Origin: Silvibacterium bohemicum | GTDB taxonomy: Bacteria; Acidobacteriota; Terriglobia; Terriglobales; Acidobacteriaceae | Assembly (NCBI RefSeq): GCF_001006305.1 | Contig: NZ_LBHJ01000012.1 | Location: 819,338 to 883,337 of the forward strand | Direction: 5' to 3' | Length of the DNA: 64,000 nucleotides | In this document: positions 25,365 through 32,945 of the stretch, piece after piece | Layout: every line of letters starts with the position of its first letter | Numbering within the stretch: the stretch's first letter is position 1 | Notes under the pieces: model-generated | The model's input: only the letters and a program-made list of their open reading frames with translations | Databases searched by the model: none | What the model was told of the DNA's origin: nothing | Program-made: the position numbers and the translations under genes

Positions 25365-26171
25365 CTACTTTCCCTGAAGCCGGCGAAGCAATGCTTGGTC
25401 TTCTTTGGAAAGATCTGCGTTTTCAATGAGGTCAGGGCGATTGCGCAGTGTTTTTTCGAGCGCGCGCTCGCGCCGCCATTTGCGGATCGCAGCATGATCC
25501 CCTCCGCTTAGCACTTCGGGTACGGCCATCCCGCGAAACTCGGCCGGCCGCGTGTAGTGCGGGTAGTCGAGCAGGCCGCCCGATCCATGAGTCGCTCGAG
25601 GCGGCCCGTCCGGATCGTTGGGGAACGTTGCGTCGGCATGGCCAAAGCTCTCATAGGCGCTCGAATCTTCGTTGCCCAATACGCCGGGAATGAGCCGCAT
25701 GATGGCATCCACGATCACTGCCGCACCCAGCTCGCCGCCGGAGAGCACGTAGTCGCCGATCGAAAGCTCGCGATCGCAGACCAGTTCATTGACCCGCTCG
25801 TCCACGCCTTCGTAGCGGCCGCACAGCAGCACGACGCGGCCGAGACCGGCCAGCTCCCTTGCCACGGATTGCGTGAACCTCGCTCCCTGCGCCGAGAGCA
25901 GAATCACTGTCTCGCGAGTCGAGCTACGCTCTGCTTTGGGGGCGATACCGAGCGACTCCACCGCAGCGATGAGTGGCTCGGGCTTGAGCACCATGCCCTC
26001 GCCACCGCCAAAGGGACGGTCATCGACGGTGCGATGGCGGTCGTGGGTGAACCCGCGCAGGTCGTGCAGGCTGACGTCAATCAAGCCATTGGTCAGCGCG
26101 CGCTTCACAACTCCGTGGCCAAAAATGCCGTGAAAGAAGTCCGGAAAAATTGTGATGATATCGAAGCGCAT
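25365..26171 (-). CDS. trmD: tRNA (guanine-37-N1)-methyltransferase
   Basis: SPOUT methyltransferase making m1G37, which guards the reading frame. The sequence shows [13 protein letters not shown] at the start, [13 protein letters not shown], the knot region [38 protein letters not shown] (about residues 105-142) and the C-terminal [16 protein letters not shown]. 268 residues. An alternative GTG at 26192 overlaps the rimM stop (GTGA) and would add seven residues; the ATG at 26171 matches the family start. Confidence 0.95.
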   Translation of the reverse strand: MRFDIITIFPDFFHGIFGHGVVKRALTNGLIDVSLHDLRGFTHDRHRTVDDRPFGGGEGMVLKPEPLIAAVESLGIAPKAERSSTRETVILLSAQGARFTQSVARELAGLGRVVLLCGRYEGVDERVNELVCDRELSIGDYVLSGGELGAAVIVDAIMRLIPGVLGNEDSSAYESFGHADATFPNDPDGPPRATHGSGGLLDYPHYTRPAEFRGMAVPEVLSGGDHAAIRKWRRERALEKTLRNRPDLIENADLSKEDQALLRRLQGK

Positions 26172-26188
26172 TTGCGGCTCTTCCAGCC

Positions 26189-26851
26189 TCACTCGCTCTT
26201 GCCCGACTCTTGCGCGCGTTGTTCGGCGCGTTCGCCTTCGGAGAGCGGAGCATTGATATCGAGTAGTCCGGTTGGCAGGCGCATCTCGATGCGCTTTGCG
26301 GCGAGGTCCATCTTTTCGAGATAGGCGCGCGTGAAGGGGATCAGAAGCTCGGCGCCATCGGCATTTTCAACCACCAGCAGCGACGCTTCGCGATCCACAT
26401 TCACAACGCGGCCGATAGCGGTTTCCCGTGCACTCGCCAGATCCACAAGCTCGCAGCCGATCAGATCGCTGATATATACAGCTCCGTCATCAAGAGGAGC
26501 GCGTTCGCTGGCGGGAATCGCAACATCCAGGCCGCGCAACGTATCGGCATCATTGATGGAGTCGATGCCTGCGAACTTGAAGACGATCCGGCCTTTGTGT
26601 AGCCAGTGATTTTCGAGGGTGATTTCGCGAGGAGGGCGGTTTCGAGCCGCAGAAGAGGCGTCTTTCTCAGAGGCAATCAGAAAGAGCCGTTTGCGTTCGG
26701 AAAAGCGTTCGGGGAAGTCAGTGAGGATGTCGGCCAGAACTTCGCCGTGGCGGCCTTGCGGGCGCACAAGATGGGCGAGCAGGGCCCATCCCGATTCTTC
26801 CGCCGTGCTATTCGCCTGAGGCTCCGTTTTTGTCTTCTTCGAGTATGTCAA
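26189..26851 (-). CDS. rimM: 16S rRNA processing protein RimM
   Basis: Ribosome maturation factor that binds S19 and aids 30S head assembly. A RimM N-domain ([26 protein letters not shown]) is followed by a PRC-barrel ([42 protein letters not shown]). The apparent TTG start at 26851 gives a 20-residue lead and overlaps the khpA gene by 44 bp. No ATG is available before the conserved core, so start assignment is uncertain but must be in this overlap. 220 residues. Confidence 0.9.
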   Translation of the reverse strand: MTYSKKTKTEPQANSTAEESGWALLAHLVRPQGRHGEVLADILTDFPERFSERKRLFLIASEKDASSAARNRPPREITLENHWLHKGRIVFKFAGIDSINDADTLRGLDVAIPASERAPLDDGAVYISDLIGCELVDLASARETAIGRVVNVDREASLLVVENADGAELLIPFTRAYLEKMDLAAKRIEMRLPTGLLDINAPLSEGERAEQRAQESGKSE

Positions 26852-27092
26852 GCGTATAGCGGTGATGGTGCTTCATGCTGACAGCGCCCAGAATGGTTCG
26901 CATAGAGCGTGCAGTTCGACCCTGCTTCCCGATGACCTTGCCAACATCGCTGGGGGCAACGCGTAGGCGCAACACCGTGCTCTCTTCTCTCTCAACTGCT
27001 TCAACAACTACTGCGCCAGGTTCATCCACAAGAGCACGTGCGATTTCTGTCACCAGCTCCTGCATATTATCTGGCCGCTCCTGCTGCGTCAT
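26808..27092 (-). CDS. khpA: KH-domain RNA-binding protein KhpA
   Basis: Small RNA-binding protein (94 residues) with one type-II KH domain. The RNA-binding GxxG loop is GKVIGKQGRTA near residue 50, preceded by LRLRVAPSDV. It sits in its usual place between rpsP and rimM. KhpA often works with KhpB/EloR on small RNAs and cell-envelope growth. GGAGG lies 8 bases before the ATG. Its last 44 bp overlap rimM in another frame. Confidence 0.92.
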   Translation of the reverse strand: MTQQERPDNMQELVTEIARALVDEPGAVVVEAVEREESTVLRLRVAPSDVGKVIGKQGRTARSMRTILGAVSMKHHHRYTLDILEEDKNGASGE

Positions 27093-27353
27093 TCCATTAG
27101 CCTCCCTTGAGGACGTGGGTGTTTCGCTCTAGGGCTCGCGCAATATTATCAGCAACCTTGAATGGAAAACAGAGGAATTCACGAGTACCGCCCATCCATG
27201 AGAAAGATGTTCCCGAATGGGTAAGGGCTTCCGATACCTGAATCACAATGTCAGCGATGTTCTCCGCCACGCAGGCAAGCGTTCGATGGAACGCTCACGG
27301 GCGGATGCAACCGAGACTTTCCGCAATGGATGGGCGCGGCATGCGCCATCCCT

Positions 27354-27605
27354 TTAGGCGGCGGCTACGGCTGCGGGCTGCTGCGCTACCAGCTTGGCGA
27401 CGCGGTCGGAAAACTGCGCACCCTTGCTGGTCCAATAGTCAATGCGCTCGCGCTTCAGATCGATCGAGGCGGGATTGGTGCGCGGATTGTAGGTGCCGAC
27501 TACCTCGATGGAGCGACCGTTGCGTGCGCGGTCTTTTTCGATGACGACAACGCGGTAGTAAGGCTGTTTGCGGGCGCCAACGCGCGCCAGACGAATCATC
27601 AACAC
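27354..27605 (-). CDS. rpsP: 30S ribosomal protein S16
   Basis: An 83-residue small-subunit assembly protein: MIRLARVGARKQPYYRVVVIEKDRARNGRSIEVVGTYNP is unmistakable. GTG at 27605 has AAAGGA 8 bases upstream and gives MLMIRL; an ATG two codons later (27599) is the alternative. The tail is Ala-rich (AQQPAAVAAA). First gene of the minus-strand translation cluster; its promoter must lie within 27606-27820. A 260-bp gap with a 7-bp hairpin at 27278-27295 separates it from khpA. Confidence 0.96.
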   Translation of the reverse strand: MLMIRLARVGARKQPYYRVVVIEKDRARNGRSIEVVGTYNPRTNPASIDLKRERIDYWTSKGAQFSDRVAKLVAQQPAAVAAA

Positions 27606-27820
27606 AGTGGAAATCCTTTCAAAGCTGCTTGTTTTGGGGAGGCGGTTCTAAGGAACAGCGGTGACTATGGCCACGGCGCACACGAACTCCCAGCAGCTAA
27701 GTATAGCAAATGTGGGGGAAGCGAAGAAGCGGGTGGCTAAAAAGCGGCGGCAAAAAAGCGATTCGCTCAACGCCGGTTAGCGAGCGATGCTCCTCTTCAG
27801 AACGGACTTCGGAAAGGTTA

Positions 27821-27880
27821 AGCTCTAAACCCTCCACCCTAAACCCTATCCCCTATGCTTAAACCCTATCCCCTAAACAA
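27821..27880 (-). repeat. TAGGG-type G-rich repeat overlapping an esterase stop codon
   Basis: On the minus strand the sequence runs TTTAGGGGATAGGGTTTAAG, then ATAGGGGATAGGGTTTAGGG, then TGGAGGGTTTAG. The esterase stop TAG (27866-27868) lies inside it, and the last two sense codons are also repeat sequence. It is the same family as the tracts at 34966 and 45790-45880. It resembles telomere-like TTTAGGG arrays and has G-quadruplex potential in the mRNA. Confidence 0.75.
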
Positions 27881-28693
27881 AAATTTCAGCATCGGCCCGA
27901 CCCGTTCCGCCCAGGCCGCCTCGTCGTGCGTTCCGCCGTGGACGCGCTCGAAGTGCAGGTCACTCTCCAGTCGCCAGCCGTTGGCCTCGAGCTTGCGCTC
28001 CAGCAGTTGGGCGTCGGCCAATGTGCGATGCCCCTCGGCGTCGCCGACATCCAGCCAGATGCGAGGCTTATTCACGATCTCCGGCCCGCGTTCGTTTACA
28101 TACGCCACGATGGACTTGTGATTCCACCACACCGATGGCGACATCACCGCCAGCCGACCGAAGACGCCGGGATGGCGCAGCCCAAGATAGAGGGTCACCA
28201 GGCCGCCGAGCGACGATCCGCCCAGACCGGTGTGCTGGGGGCCGTCGAGAACGCGATAATTATCTGCGATAAACGGCAGCAGGTCGCCGGCCAGCAGATC
28301 TCCATAGCGCTGCGCATCGCCTCCGCCCATCCGCCAGTCGCGCGTGGGAGTGTATTCGTTGATCCGCTGCTCTCCGGCGTTGGCGATCCCGACAATAATC
28401 AGCGGTTCCACTTCTCCAGCGCCGATCACCGCATCGGCAGTTTCGGCCACGCGCCAGGTGCGGCAGGGAACAAAAGATGTGCGAGGATCGAATAGATTTT
28501 GCCCATCATGCAGATAAAGCACGGGATACGCCCGCTGGGGCGATTCGTCGTAGCCCGGCGGCAGGTAGACCGTTACATCCCGGTCAGAGGGCAGAAATTG
28601 GCTGTGGAATTGAGGGTGAAGGCGAAGCCGCGGATGAATGCTTTCGATTCCGGCCTGATCTGGCGCAGAAACCGGCAACAACCCTGAGTCCAT
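27866..28693 (-). CDS. alpha/beta-hydrolase esterase (esterase D / enterochelin-esterase-like)
   Basis: A 275-residue putative esterase. RDVTVYLPPGYDESPQRAYPVLYLHDGQNLFD is typical of the Fes/IroE-like esterase family. The nucleophile is in LGGSSLGGLVTLY (near residue 158), an acid in WLDVGDAEG and the histidine in HGGTHDEAAW. No clear signal peptide. I chose ATG 28693; the open frame extends to 28831 but that part is basic and low in family likeness. Its stop lies inside a G-rich repeat. The substrate is unknown. Confidence 0.82.
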   Translation of the reverse strand: MDSGLLPVSAPDQAGIESIHPRLRLHPQFHSQFLPSDRDVTVYLPPGYDESPQRAYPVLYLHDGQNLFDPRTSFVPCRTWRVAETADAVIGAGEVEPLIIVGIANAGEQRINEYTPTRDWRMGGGDAQRYGDLLAGDLLPFIADNYRVLDGPQHTGLGGSSLGGLVTLYLGLRHPGVFGRLAVMSPSVWWNHKSIVAYVNERGPEIVNKPRIWLDVGDAEGHRTLADAQLLERKLEANGWRLESDLHFERVHGGTHDEAAWAERVGPMLKFLFRG

Positions 28694-28858
28694 CTCTGCC
28701 TGCGCCCGAATCTGCGTTCCCAACCTTTGCCTTCTCTTCCGGTGCCGAGAATTCTTTCCTCGAGGCACGCTATCTTCCGCTCGCTTCCGGGGGAACAGCT
28801 TCCATCTGGCCGACGCCGGAATCGCGGCCAAATTGCCTAAGATCGCGTCCCGGGACCT

Positions 28859-28875
28859 CCTGTTACAGTAACAGG
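28859..28875. promoter_or_regulatory. perfect palindrome upstream of the second esterase
   Basis: CCTGTTAC - A - GTAACAGG, a perfect 8-bp inverted repeat around one base, lies 40 bp before the esterase start at 28915. Its size and position suit a dimeric repressor or activator site in the divergent promoter region of the two esterase genes. No adjacent regulator gene is seen. Confidence 0.55.
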
Positions 28876-28914
28876 AATGTAAACCTGGGATGAATCCCCA
28901 GAGAGTGGAAAAAG

Positions 28915-29625
28915 ATGAACCGCGAGTATCACAAATGGTGGTCGCCGCGTCTGGGACGCGACATGGAACTGCTCGTTTTCGGCCACGCCGGTGTGCCGAT
29001 GGTGGTCTTTCCCACTTCGCAGGGACGCTTCTACGAATTTGAAGACCGTGGTCTGGTCGGGGCTATTACCCACAAGATCGACAACGGAGAGATCCAGCTC
29101 TATTGCCTGGATAGCGTCGACGCCGAGAGCTGGTACAACCGCAGCGTAGGCCCGGACTGGCGGATCGCGCGCCACGTTCAATATGAGAGCTACGTGATGG
29201 AGGAGGTTCTTCCGCTGATACGGCAGAAGAACTGGAATCCGCACCTGGCCACTCTGGGATGCAGCTTCGGCGGCTACCACGCCGTCAACATCGCCTTGCG
29301 CCATCCCGACCGCTTCACCGGATGCCTCTCGATGAGCGGAGCCTTCGACATGAGCGCCTTCCTGCGCGGCTACCACGACAGCGATGTGTACTTCAACACG
29401 CCCACGCAATACCTGCCTAACCTCAGCGATCCCTGGTACTTCGACCATTACCGCCGCAATACTTACGTGTTAGGCACGGGATGGGATGACCAGTGCTTAG
29501 GCGACAATCAGCACCTCGCTCATTTGATGACGCAGAAGGGAATCCCTCACCGCCTCTATATCTGGGATACCTGGAACAGCCACGACTGGCCCACCTGGGC
29601 GCGGATGATGAACGAATATCTGTAA
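28915..29625 (+). CDS. esterase-like alpha/beta-hydrolase
   Basis: A 236-residue hydrolase of the putative-esterase group: MVVFPTSQGRFYEFEDRG near the N-terminus, nucleophile in ATLGCSFGGYHAVNIALRHPDRF (Ser near 120), histidine in TWNSHDWPTWARM at the end. It has no signal peptide. It is oriented away from the esterase at 27866-28693, so two hydrolases of related fold flank a short intergenic region with a palindrome. The substrate is unknown. Confidence 0.83.
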   Translation: MNREYHKWWSPRLGRDMELLVFGHAGVPMVVFPTSQGRFYEFEDRGLVGAITHKIDNGEIQLYCLDSVDAESWYNRSVGPDWRIARHVQYESYVMEEVLPLIRQKNWNPHLATLGCSFGGYHAVNIALRHPDRFTGCLSMSGAFDMSAFLRGYHDSDVYFNTPTQYLPNLSDPWYFDHYRRNTYVLGTGWDDQCLGDNQHLAHLMTQKGIPHRLYIWDTWNSHDWPTWARMMNEYL

Positions 29626-29658
29626 AGCTGGCGCTTAAACGAATTTCGATCACGAGAT

Positions 29659-29710
29659 GCGGGTGCCCCATCCTTTCGCGCGGCACTTGCGCGGAAGGGT
29701 GGGAGACTAC
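29659..29710 (+). repeat. REP-like element 1, upstream of RAYT
   Basis: A 52-nt unit GCGGGTGCCCCATCCTTT ... GAAGGGTGGGAGACTAC, itself an imperfect palindrome with CCATCCTT and AAGGGTGG arms. The same unit occurs inverted, 52 nt long, at 30319-30370 on the far side of the transposase gene. Confidence 0.8.
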
Positions 29711-29808
29711 AGCGCCTTATATCTATCAGCTGCGATCTCATCACCTTGGTTTCTCCGTTCCGGAAAAGGCGCGGTAGGAGTTGAACCTCAGGTTTCTATA
29801 CTCGCGCT

Positions 29809-30317
29809 ATGCCGCGGGGACTCACGCGATTCTATGGCGTCAGCGATCTGCACTTCATCACGTGTAGCTGTTATCACCGGCAACCGCTTCTCGGAAGTTC
29901 CGCGAGTCGCGACCTGTTTCTTCGGACGCTTGAAGAAGCTCGGATCAAACACCAGTTCCAAGTTTGCGGGTATGTCGTCATGCCTGAGCACTTCCATCTG
30001 CTCATCGGCGGGCCCGCAGATATTTCCCCATCAACGGCGCTCCAGGTAGTGAAACAGAGATTTGCAAGGAAGCGGCACGAGACCCCAGGGACGGAAGGCC
30101 AGGTTTGGCAGCGGCGTTTCTACGACTTCAACGTACGGACCGAACACAAGGCTGCCGAAAAACTGCATTACATGCACGAAAACCCGGTCAGGCGTGGCCT
30201 AGTCCATCGCCCGCGGATTGGGGATGGAGCAGCTTTCATTTCTATGAGAGGAGCCGGGAGGGGATCGGTCAGATTTTGAAAGAGCACATACAGTTCTTCG
30301 AGTTTCGGGATGAGTGA
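29809..30317 (+). pseudogene. REP-associated tyrosine transposase (RAYT), frameshifted near its end
   Basis: Y1/HUH transposase relative thought to process REP hairpins. The N-terminus MPRGLTRFYGVSDLHFITCSCYHRQPLL and the HUH motif in MPEHFHLLI (near residue 62) are intact. The tyrosine is probably in RRFYDFNVR, and HYMHENPVRRGLVHRP follows. After that the frame goes wrong and stops at 30279. The expected C-terminus (ADWGWSSFHFYERSREGIGQI) continues in another frame to 30317. One missing base around 30205-30216 explains this. The HUH and Tyr residues lie before the break, so residual activity is possible. Confidence 0.82.
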
Positions 30318-30318
30318 T

Positions 30319-30370
30319 GTGGTCTCCCACCCTTCGCGCCAAAACCGTGCGCAAAGGATGGGGCACCCGC
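30319..30370 (-). repeat. REP-like element 2, inverted, downstream of RAYT
   Basis: Reverse complement reads GCGGGTGCCCCATCCTTT ... GAAGGGTGGGAGACCAC, matching element 1 at both ends, with a more diverged centre. Together the two form an inverted pair enclosing the RAYT gene, as RAYT/REP units usually do. Confidence 0.8.
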
Positions 30371-30446
30371 CCTTAAAATGAATTTCGGTAAGCAGACTCC
30401 CTCTTTCACCCAAGCCGATAGAGTGTTGCTATCGAGGTGATTGCGA

Positions 30447-30929
30447 ATGGCGGCGATCCACAATGGTCGATTCACAGTAAAGATCGAAGGCGACTTCGTC
30501 GTCTTCCTCATCGGCATGCGGATCAACCGCTTGCTGCTCGTGCACAAGTGGCTTCCTGTCTCGCGAGCCATGCCGAGGATGCTGAAAGAGCTCTTCCAGC
30601 ACAAGGAGATGGGGCTGCTCCACGCTCATTCTTTCTTCAGCGGACGGACGGTGATGGTCGTCCAGTACTGGCGATCCTTCGAGCACCTGCACGCCTATGC
30701 GCACGCACGCGATCTGGCGCATCTCCCCGCCTGGGCCGAGTTCAATCGCAAGGTGGGAGGCAATGGATCGGTGGGCATCTTTCATGAAACTTATCTGGTG
30801 AAGGAAGGCGCATACGAAGCGGTCTACGGGAACATGCCGACCTTCGGTCTGGCATTGGCCGGAGAGATGGTGCCGGCCATCGGCAGGATGCAGAACGCGA
30901 AATCGCGCATCGGCAAGGCCGAGGAGTAA
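30447..30929 (+). CDS. DUF4188-domain protein
   Basis: A 160-residue protein: MAAIHNGRFTVKIEGDFVVFLIGMRINR at the start, PRMLKELFQHKEMGLLHAHSFFSGRTVMVVQYWRSFEHLHAYA in the middle and HETYLVKEGAYEAVYGNMPTFGLA near the end. This fits DUF4188, which looks like a dimeric alpha-beta-barrel related to haem-dependent aldoxime dehydratase or monooxygenase folds. GAGGTG precedes the ATG by 7 bases. No functional partner nearby; the true activity is unknown. Confidence 0.78.
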   Translation: MAAIHNGRFTVKIEGDFVVFLIGMRINRLLLVHKWLPVSRAMPRMLKELFQHKEMGLLHAHSFFSGRTVMVVQYWRSFEHLHAYAHARDLAHLPAWAEFNRKVGGNGSVGIFHETYLVKEGAYEAVYGNMPTFGLALAGEMVPAIGRMQNAKSRIGKAEE

Positions 30930-30950
30930 TCCGGGTGCAGCGTAACGGGT

Positions 30951-30989
30951 GCGGGTGCCCATGTCTCGCTTTTGAGACGTGGGTCGTGT
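30951..30989 (+). repeat. REP-like element 3
   Basis: GCGGGTGCCCATGTCTCG ... GAGACGTGGGTCGTG shares the GCGGGTGCCCAT end with elements 1 and 2 but has a different, well-paired core (TGTCTC / GAGACG). It lies between the DUF4188 gene and the convergent small membrane-protein gene, directly at the latter's stop codon. Confidence 0.65.
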
Positions 30990-31181
30990 CTAAACCTCCC
31001 GCAGCAACCGAACCGGAAGCATGAACAAAGCTCCCACCAGTTCGAACGTGCCGCCCACGACAATCCCTATGAGTCTGAAGGGCAACAGGATGAGCCACAC
31101 CAGCGGATACAACACCAGCGCCAGCAAAGCCAGCGGCCAGCACAGGACGAGAAGCAAACAGAACAACAAAAACTTAAGCAT
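30990..31181 (-). CDS. small membrane protein
   Basis: A 63-residue, almost entirely hydrophobic protein starting MLKFLLFCLLLVLCWPLALLA with two or three membrane helices and a short basic end (PVRLLREV). The longer frame to 31331 has an uncharacteristic N-terminus; GGGAG before 31181 supports the short start. No recognised family. Confidence 0.65.
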   Translation of the reverse strand: MLKFLLFCLLLVLCWPLALLALVLYPLVWLILLPFRLIGIVVGGTFELVGALFMLPVRLLREV

Positions 31182-31303
31182 CGAAGGCCACTCCCGAATC
31201 ACTTCCAGGCAAAGCGAGCTACCGCAGAAATAATTACGCGCGACGGTCAGGGAAAGTTCCCAGCGCTCTGATTTGAAAAAGATCTCCAAACGCTTGGAAT
31301 CTC

Positions 31304-31375
31304 GCGAAATATGTGCCTGAAGTCTTCGCAAAGTATGTGCCGAATATAGTTACAAATAAAAAAATAAATTTGTAA
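31304..31375 (+). promoter_or_regulatory. direct repeats and AT-rich inverted repeat upstream of a small ORF
   Basis: Two 14-bp direct repeats, GCGAAATATGTGCC (31304-31317) and GCAAAGTATGTGCC (31328-31341), are spaced 24 bp start to start. An inverted repeat TTACAAAT / ATTTGTAA (31350-31357, 31368-31375) with an all-A/T loop follows. The arrangement looks like a control region, and its base composition contrasts with the neighbours. Confidence 0.45.
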
Positions 31376-31411
31376 TTGCTCTTGATATCAAGCCGCCACG
31401 TGTGGGGAAGG

Positions 31412-31576
31412 ATGCGAACATTTCACCTTGATGCTCCTGCGCCGCGAGGCCGCGGTTACGTGATCAACGTAGCCAGCTATCGCAACGGTGTTGGTTACGG
31501 GCCGTGGACGCACATCGATGGCTGGAGCGAGGCGGTCATCGAGTACATCCGCGCCGCGGAGCAGGCGGAGACATAA
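31412..31576 (+). CDS. hypothetical small protein
   Basis: A 54-residue frame starting MRTFHLDAPAPRGRGYVINV, with aromatic and charged residues (GPWTHIDGWSEAVIEYIRAAEQAET) that look protein-like. GGGGAAGG abuts the ATG, and a strong terminator lies 43 bp past the stop. These flanking signals, rather than any family match, support it as a gene. Function unknown. Confidence 0.5.
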   Translation: MRTFHLDAPAPRGRGYVINVASYRNGVGYGPWTHIDGWSEAVIEYIRAAEQAET

Positions 31577-31618
31577 AAAGGGAGAGCGGTTTGAAATACG
31601 AAGAGCAGCTTTAAATAC

Positions 31619-31650
31619 GGAGAGCGGTTCACGCCGCTCTCCTCTTTTTT
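31619..31650 (+). terminator. intrinsic terminator with a duplicated 5' arm upstream
   Basis: GGAGAGCGG / CCGCTCTCC stem with a 6-base loop, then TCTTTTTT. A second GGAGAGCGG lies about 38 bp upstream (from about 31581), so the 3' arm could pair with either copy. Confidence 0.88.
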
Positions 31651-31843
31651 AGTTTTTTTTGCAGTTGTGTGAATGCGTCGATGAATTTCAATCCGATGTT
31701 TCTTCGCTGGGCACTTCTTCCTTCTCCGTTTGCGCATTTGCCTTTGCGCCCGCCCTTGCATCTACGCTAAGGTGAGAAGGGCTCGCACGAGCGCATCATG
31801 GGCCTGCCGCACGATCGAATCCTCTCCTTGAAGGAAGGTTTAC

Positions 31844-32887
31844 GTGAAGAAAATCGGCGTTCTGTTCGGCATGGAAAACACCTTTCCCGGCGCGCTGGTG
31901 GAGCGCATCAACTCCATGAACCTCGATGGAATCTCGGCCGAGTTCGTCGAGGTCGGCGCGGTTCGTCTCGACCGGCCACCTGCTTATGCCGTGATCGTCG
32001 ACCGCATCTCGCACGACATTCCGTTCTATCGCGCCTTCCTCAAGCATGCCGCGCTCTATGGAACCGCCATCATCAACAATCCATTCTGGTGGTCGGCGGA
32101 CGACAAGTTCTTCAACTACACCTTGGCCGCGAAGCTCGGCGTGGCCGTGCCGCCGACCGTTATCCTGCCGCACAAACATTTTCCGGAGGGAACGACCGAG
32201 CGCTCCATGCGCAACCTCGAATATCCGCTGAAGTGGGATGCGGTCTTCGAATACGTCGGCTTTCCGGCTTTTCTCAAGCCCGTCGACGGCGGAGGCTGGC
32301 GCGATGTTCATCACGTCCACAATCGCGAAGAGTTCTTTCGCGCCTACGATCAGAGCCGCGATCTGTGCATGACGCTGCAGGGAGCCGTCAATTTCAACGA
32401 GTACTTCCGCTGCTATGTCGTGGGACAGAAGAAGGTGCGCATCATGCCTTATGATCCGCGGCTGCCGCATCATGAGCGCTATCTGCAGAATCCTCCCGCC
32501 TATAACAAGAAATTACTGAGGCGCGTCGAGAAAGATGCTCTGACTCTCTGTGCGGCGCTCGGCTACGATCTCAACACGGTGGAATTCGCTGTCGAAAACG
32601 GCGTGCCTTTCGCCATCGACTTCATGAATCCCGCTCCGGATGCGGATCTTCACTCGGTCGGTAAGGAAAGCTTCGATTGGATCGTGCAGGCGGTTGCGGA
32701 TCTCGCGGTGAAGAAGGCGAAAACCGCGCCGGGGGCCTCTGCCCTGCACGCGCTTGACCTGCTGGCCGGAGCGAGCAAGAAGGTCGACAAGAAGAAGGCC
32801 GCGAAAGAAGCGTCGAAGCCGAAAAAAGACAAGTCCGCCCAGCCGGAAGACGCAGAGCAGGTAGAATCGACGCAACCAAATTCCTGA
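31844..32887 (+). CDS. ATP-grasp-like ligase with Lys-rich tail
   Basis: A 347-residue protein with an ATP-grasp layout: GVLFGMENTFPGALVERINSM, the ATP-binding beta strand with FPAFLKPVDGGGWRDVHHV (near 140-160), and the metal-binding end NTVEFAVENGVPFAIDFMNPAPDAD (near 245-270). Residues ~305-340 are a Lys/Ala/Glu-rich tail, probably disordered. It is followed 58 bp later by a GCS2-type carboxylate-amine ligase, and the two likely act together on a peptide or amino-acid conjugate. Glutathione-synthetase-like chemistry is inference; the substrate is unknown. Confidence 0.75.
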   Translation: MKKIGVLFGMENTFPGALVERINSMNLDGISAEFVEVGAVRLDRPPAYAVIVDRISHDIPFYRAFLKHAALYGTAIINNPFWWSADDKFFNYTLAAKLGVAVPPTVILPHKHFPEGTTERSMRNLEYPLKWDAVFEYVGFPAFLKPVDGGGWRDVHHVHNREEFFRAYDQSRDLCMTLQGAVNFNEYFRCYVVGQKKVRIMPYDPRLPHHERYLQNPPAYNKKLLRRVEKDALTLCAALGYDLNTVEFAVENGVPFAIDFMNPAPDADLHSVGKESFDWIVQAVADLAVKKAKTAPGASALHALDLLAGASKKVDKKKAAKEASKPKKDKSAQPEDAEQVESTQPNS

Positions 32888-32945
32888 ACGGCATCGGCGC
32901 GATACGCGCATGTGCTCTGAACGCGGGTTTTGACGGCGAATCTCT

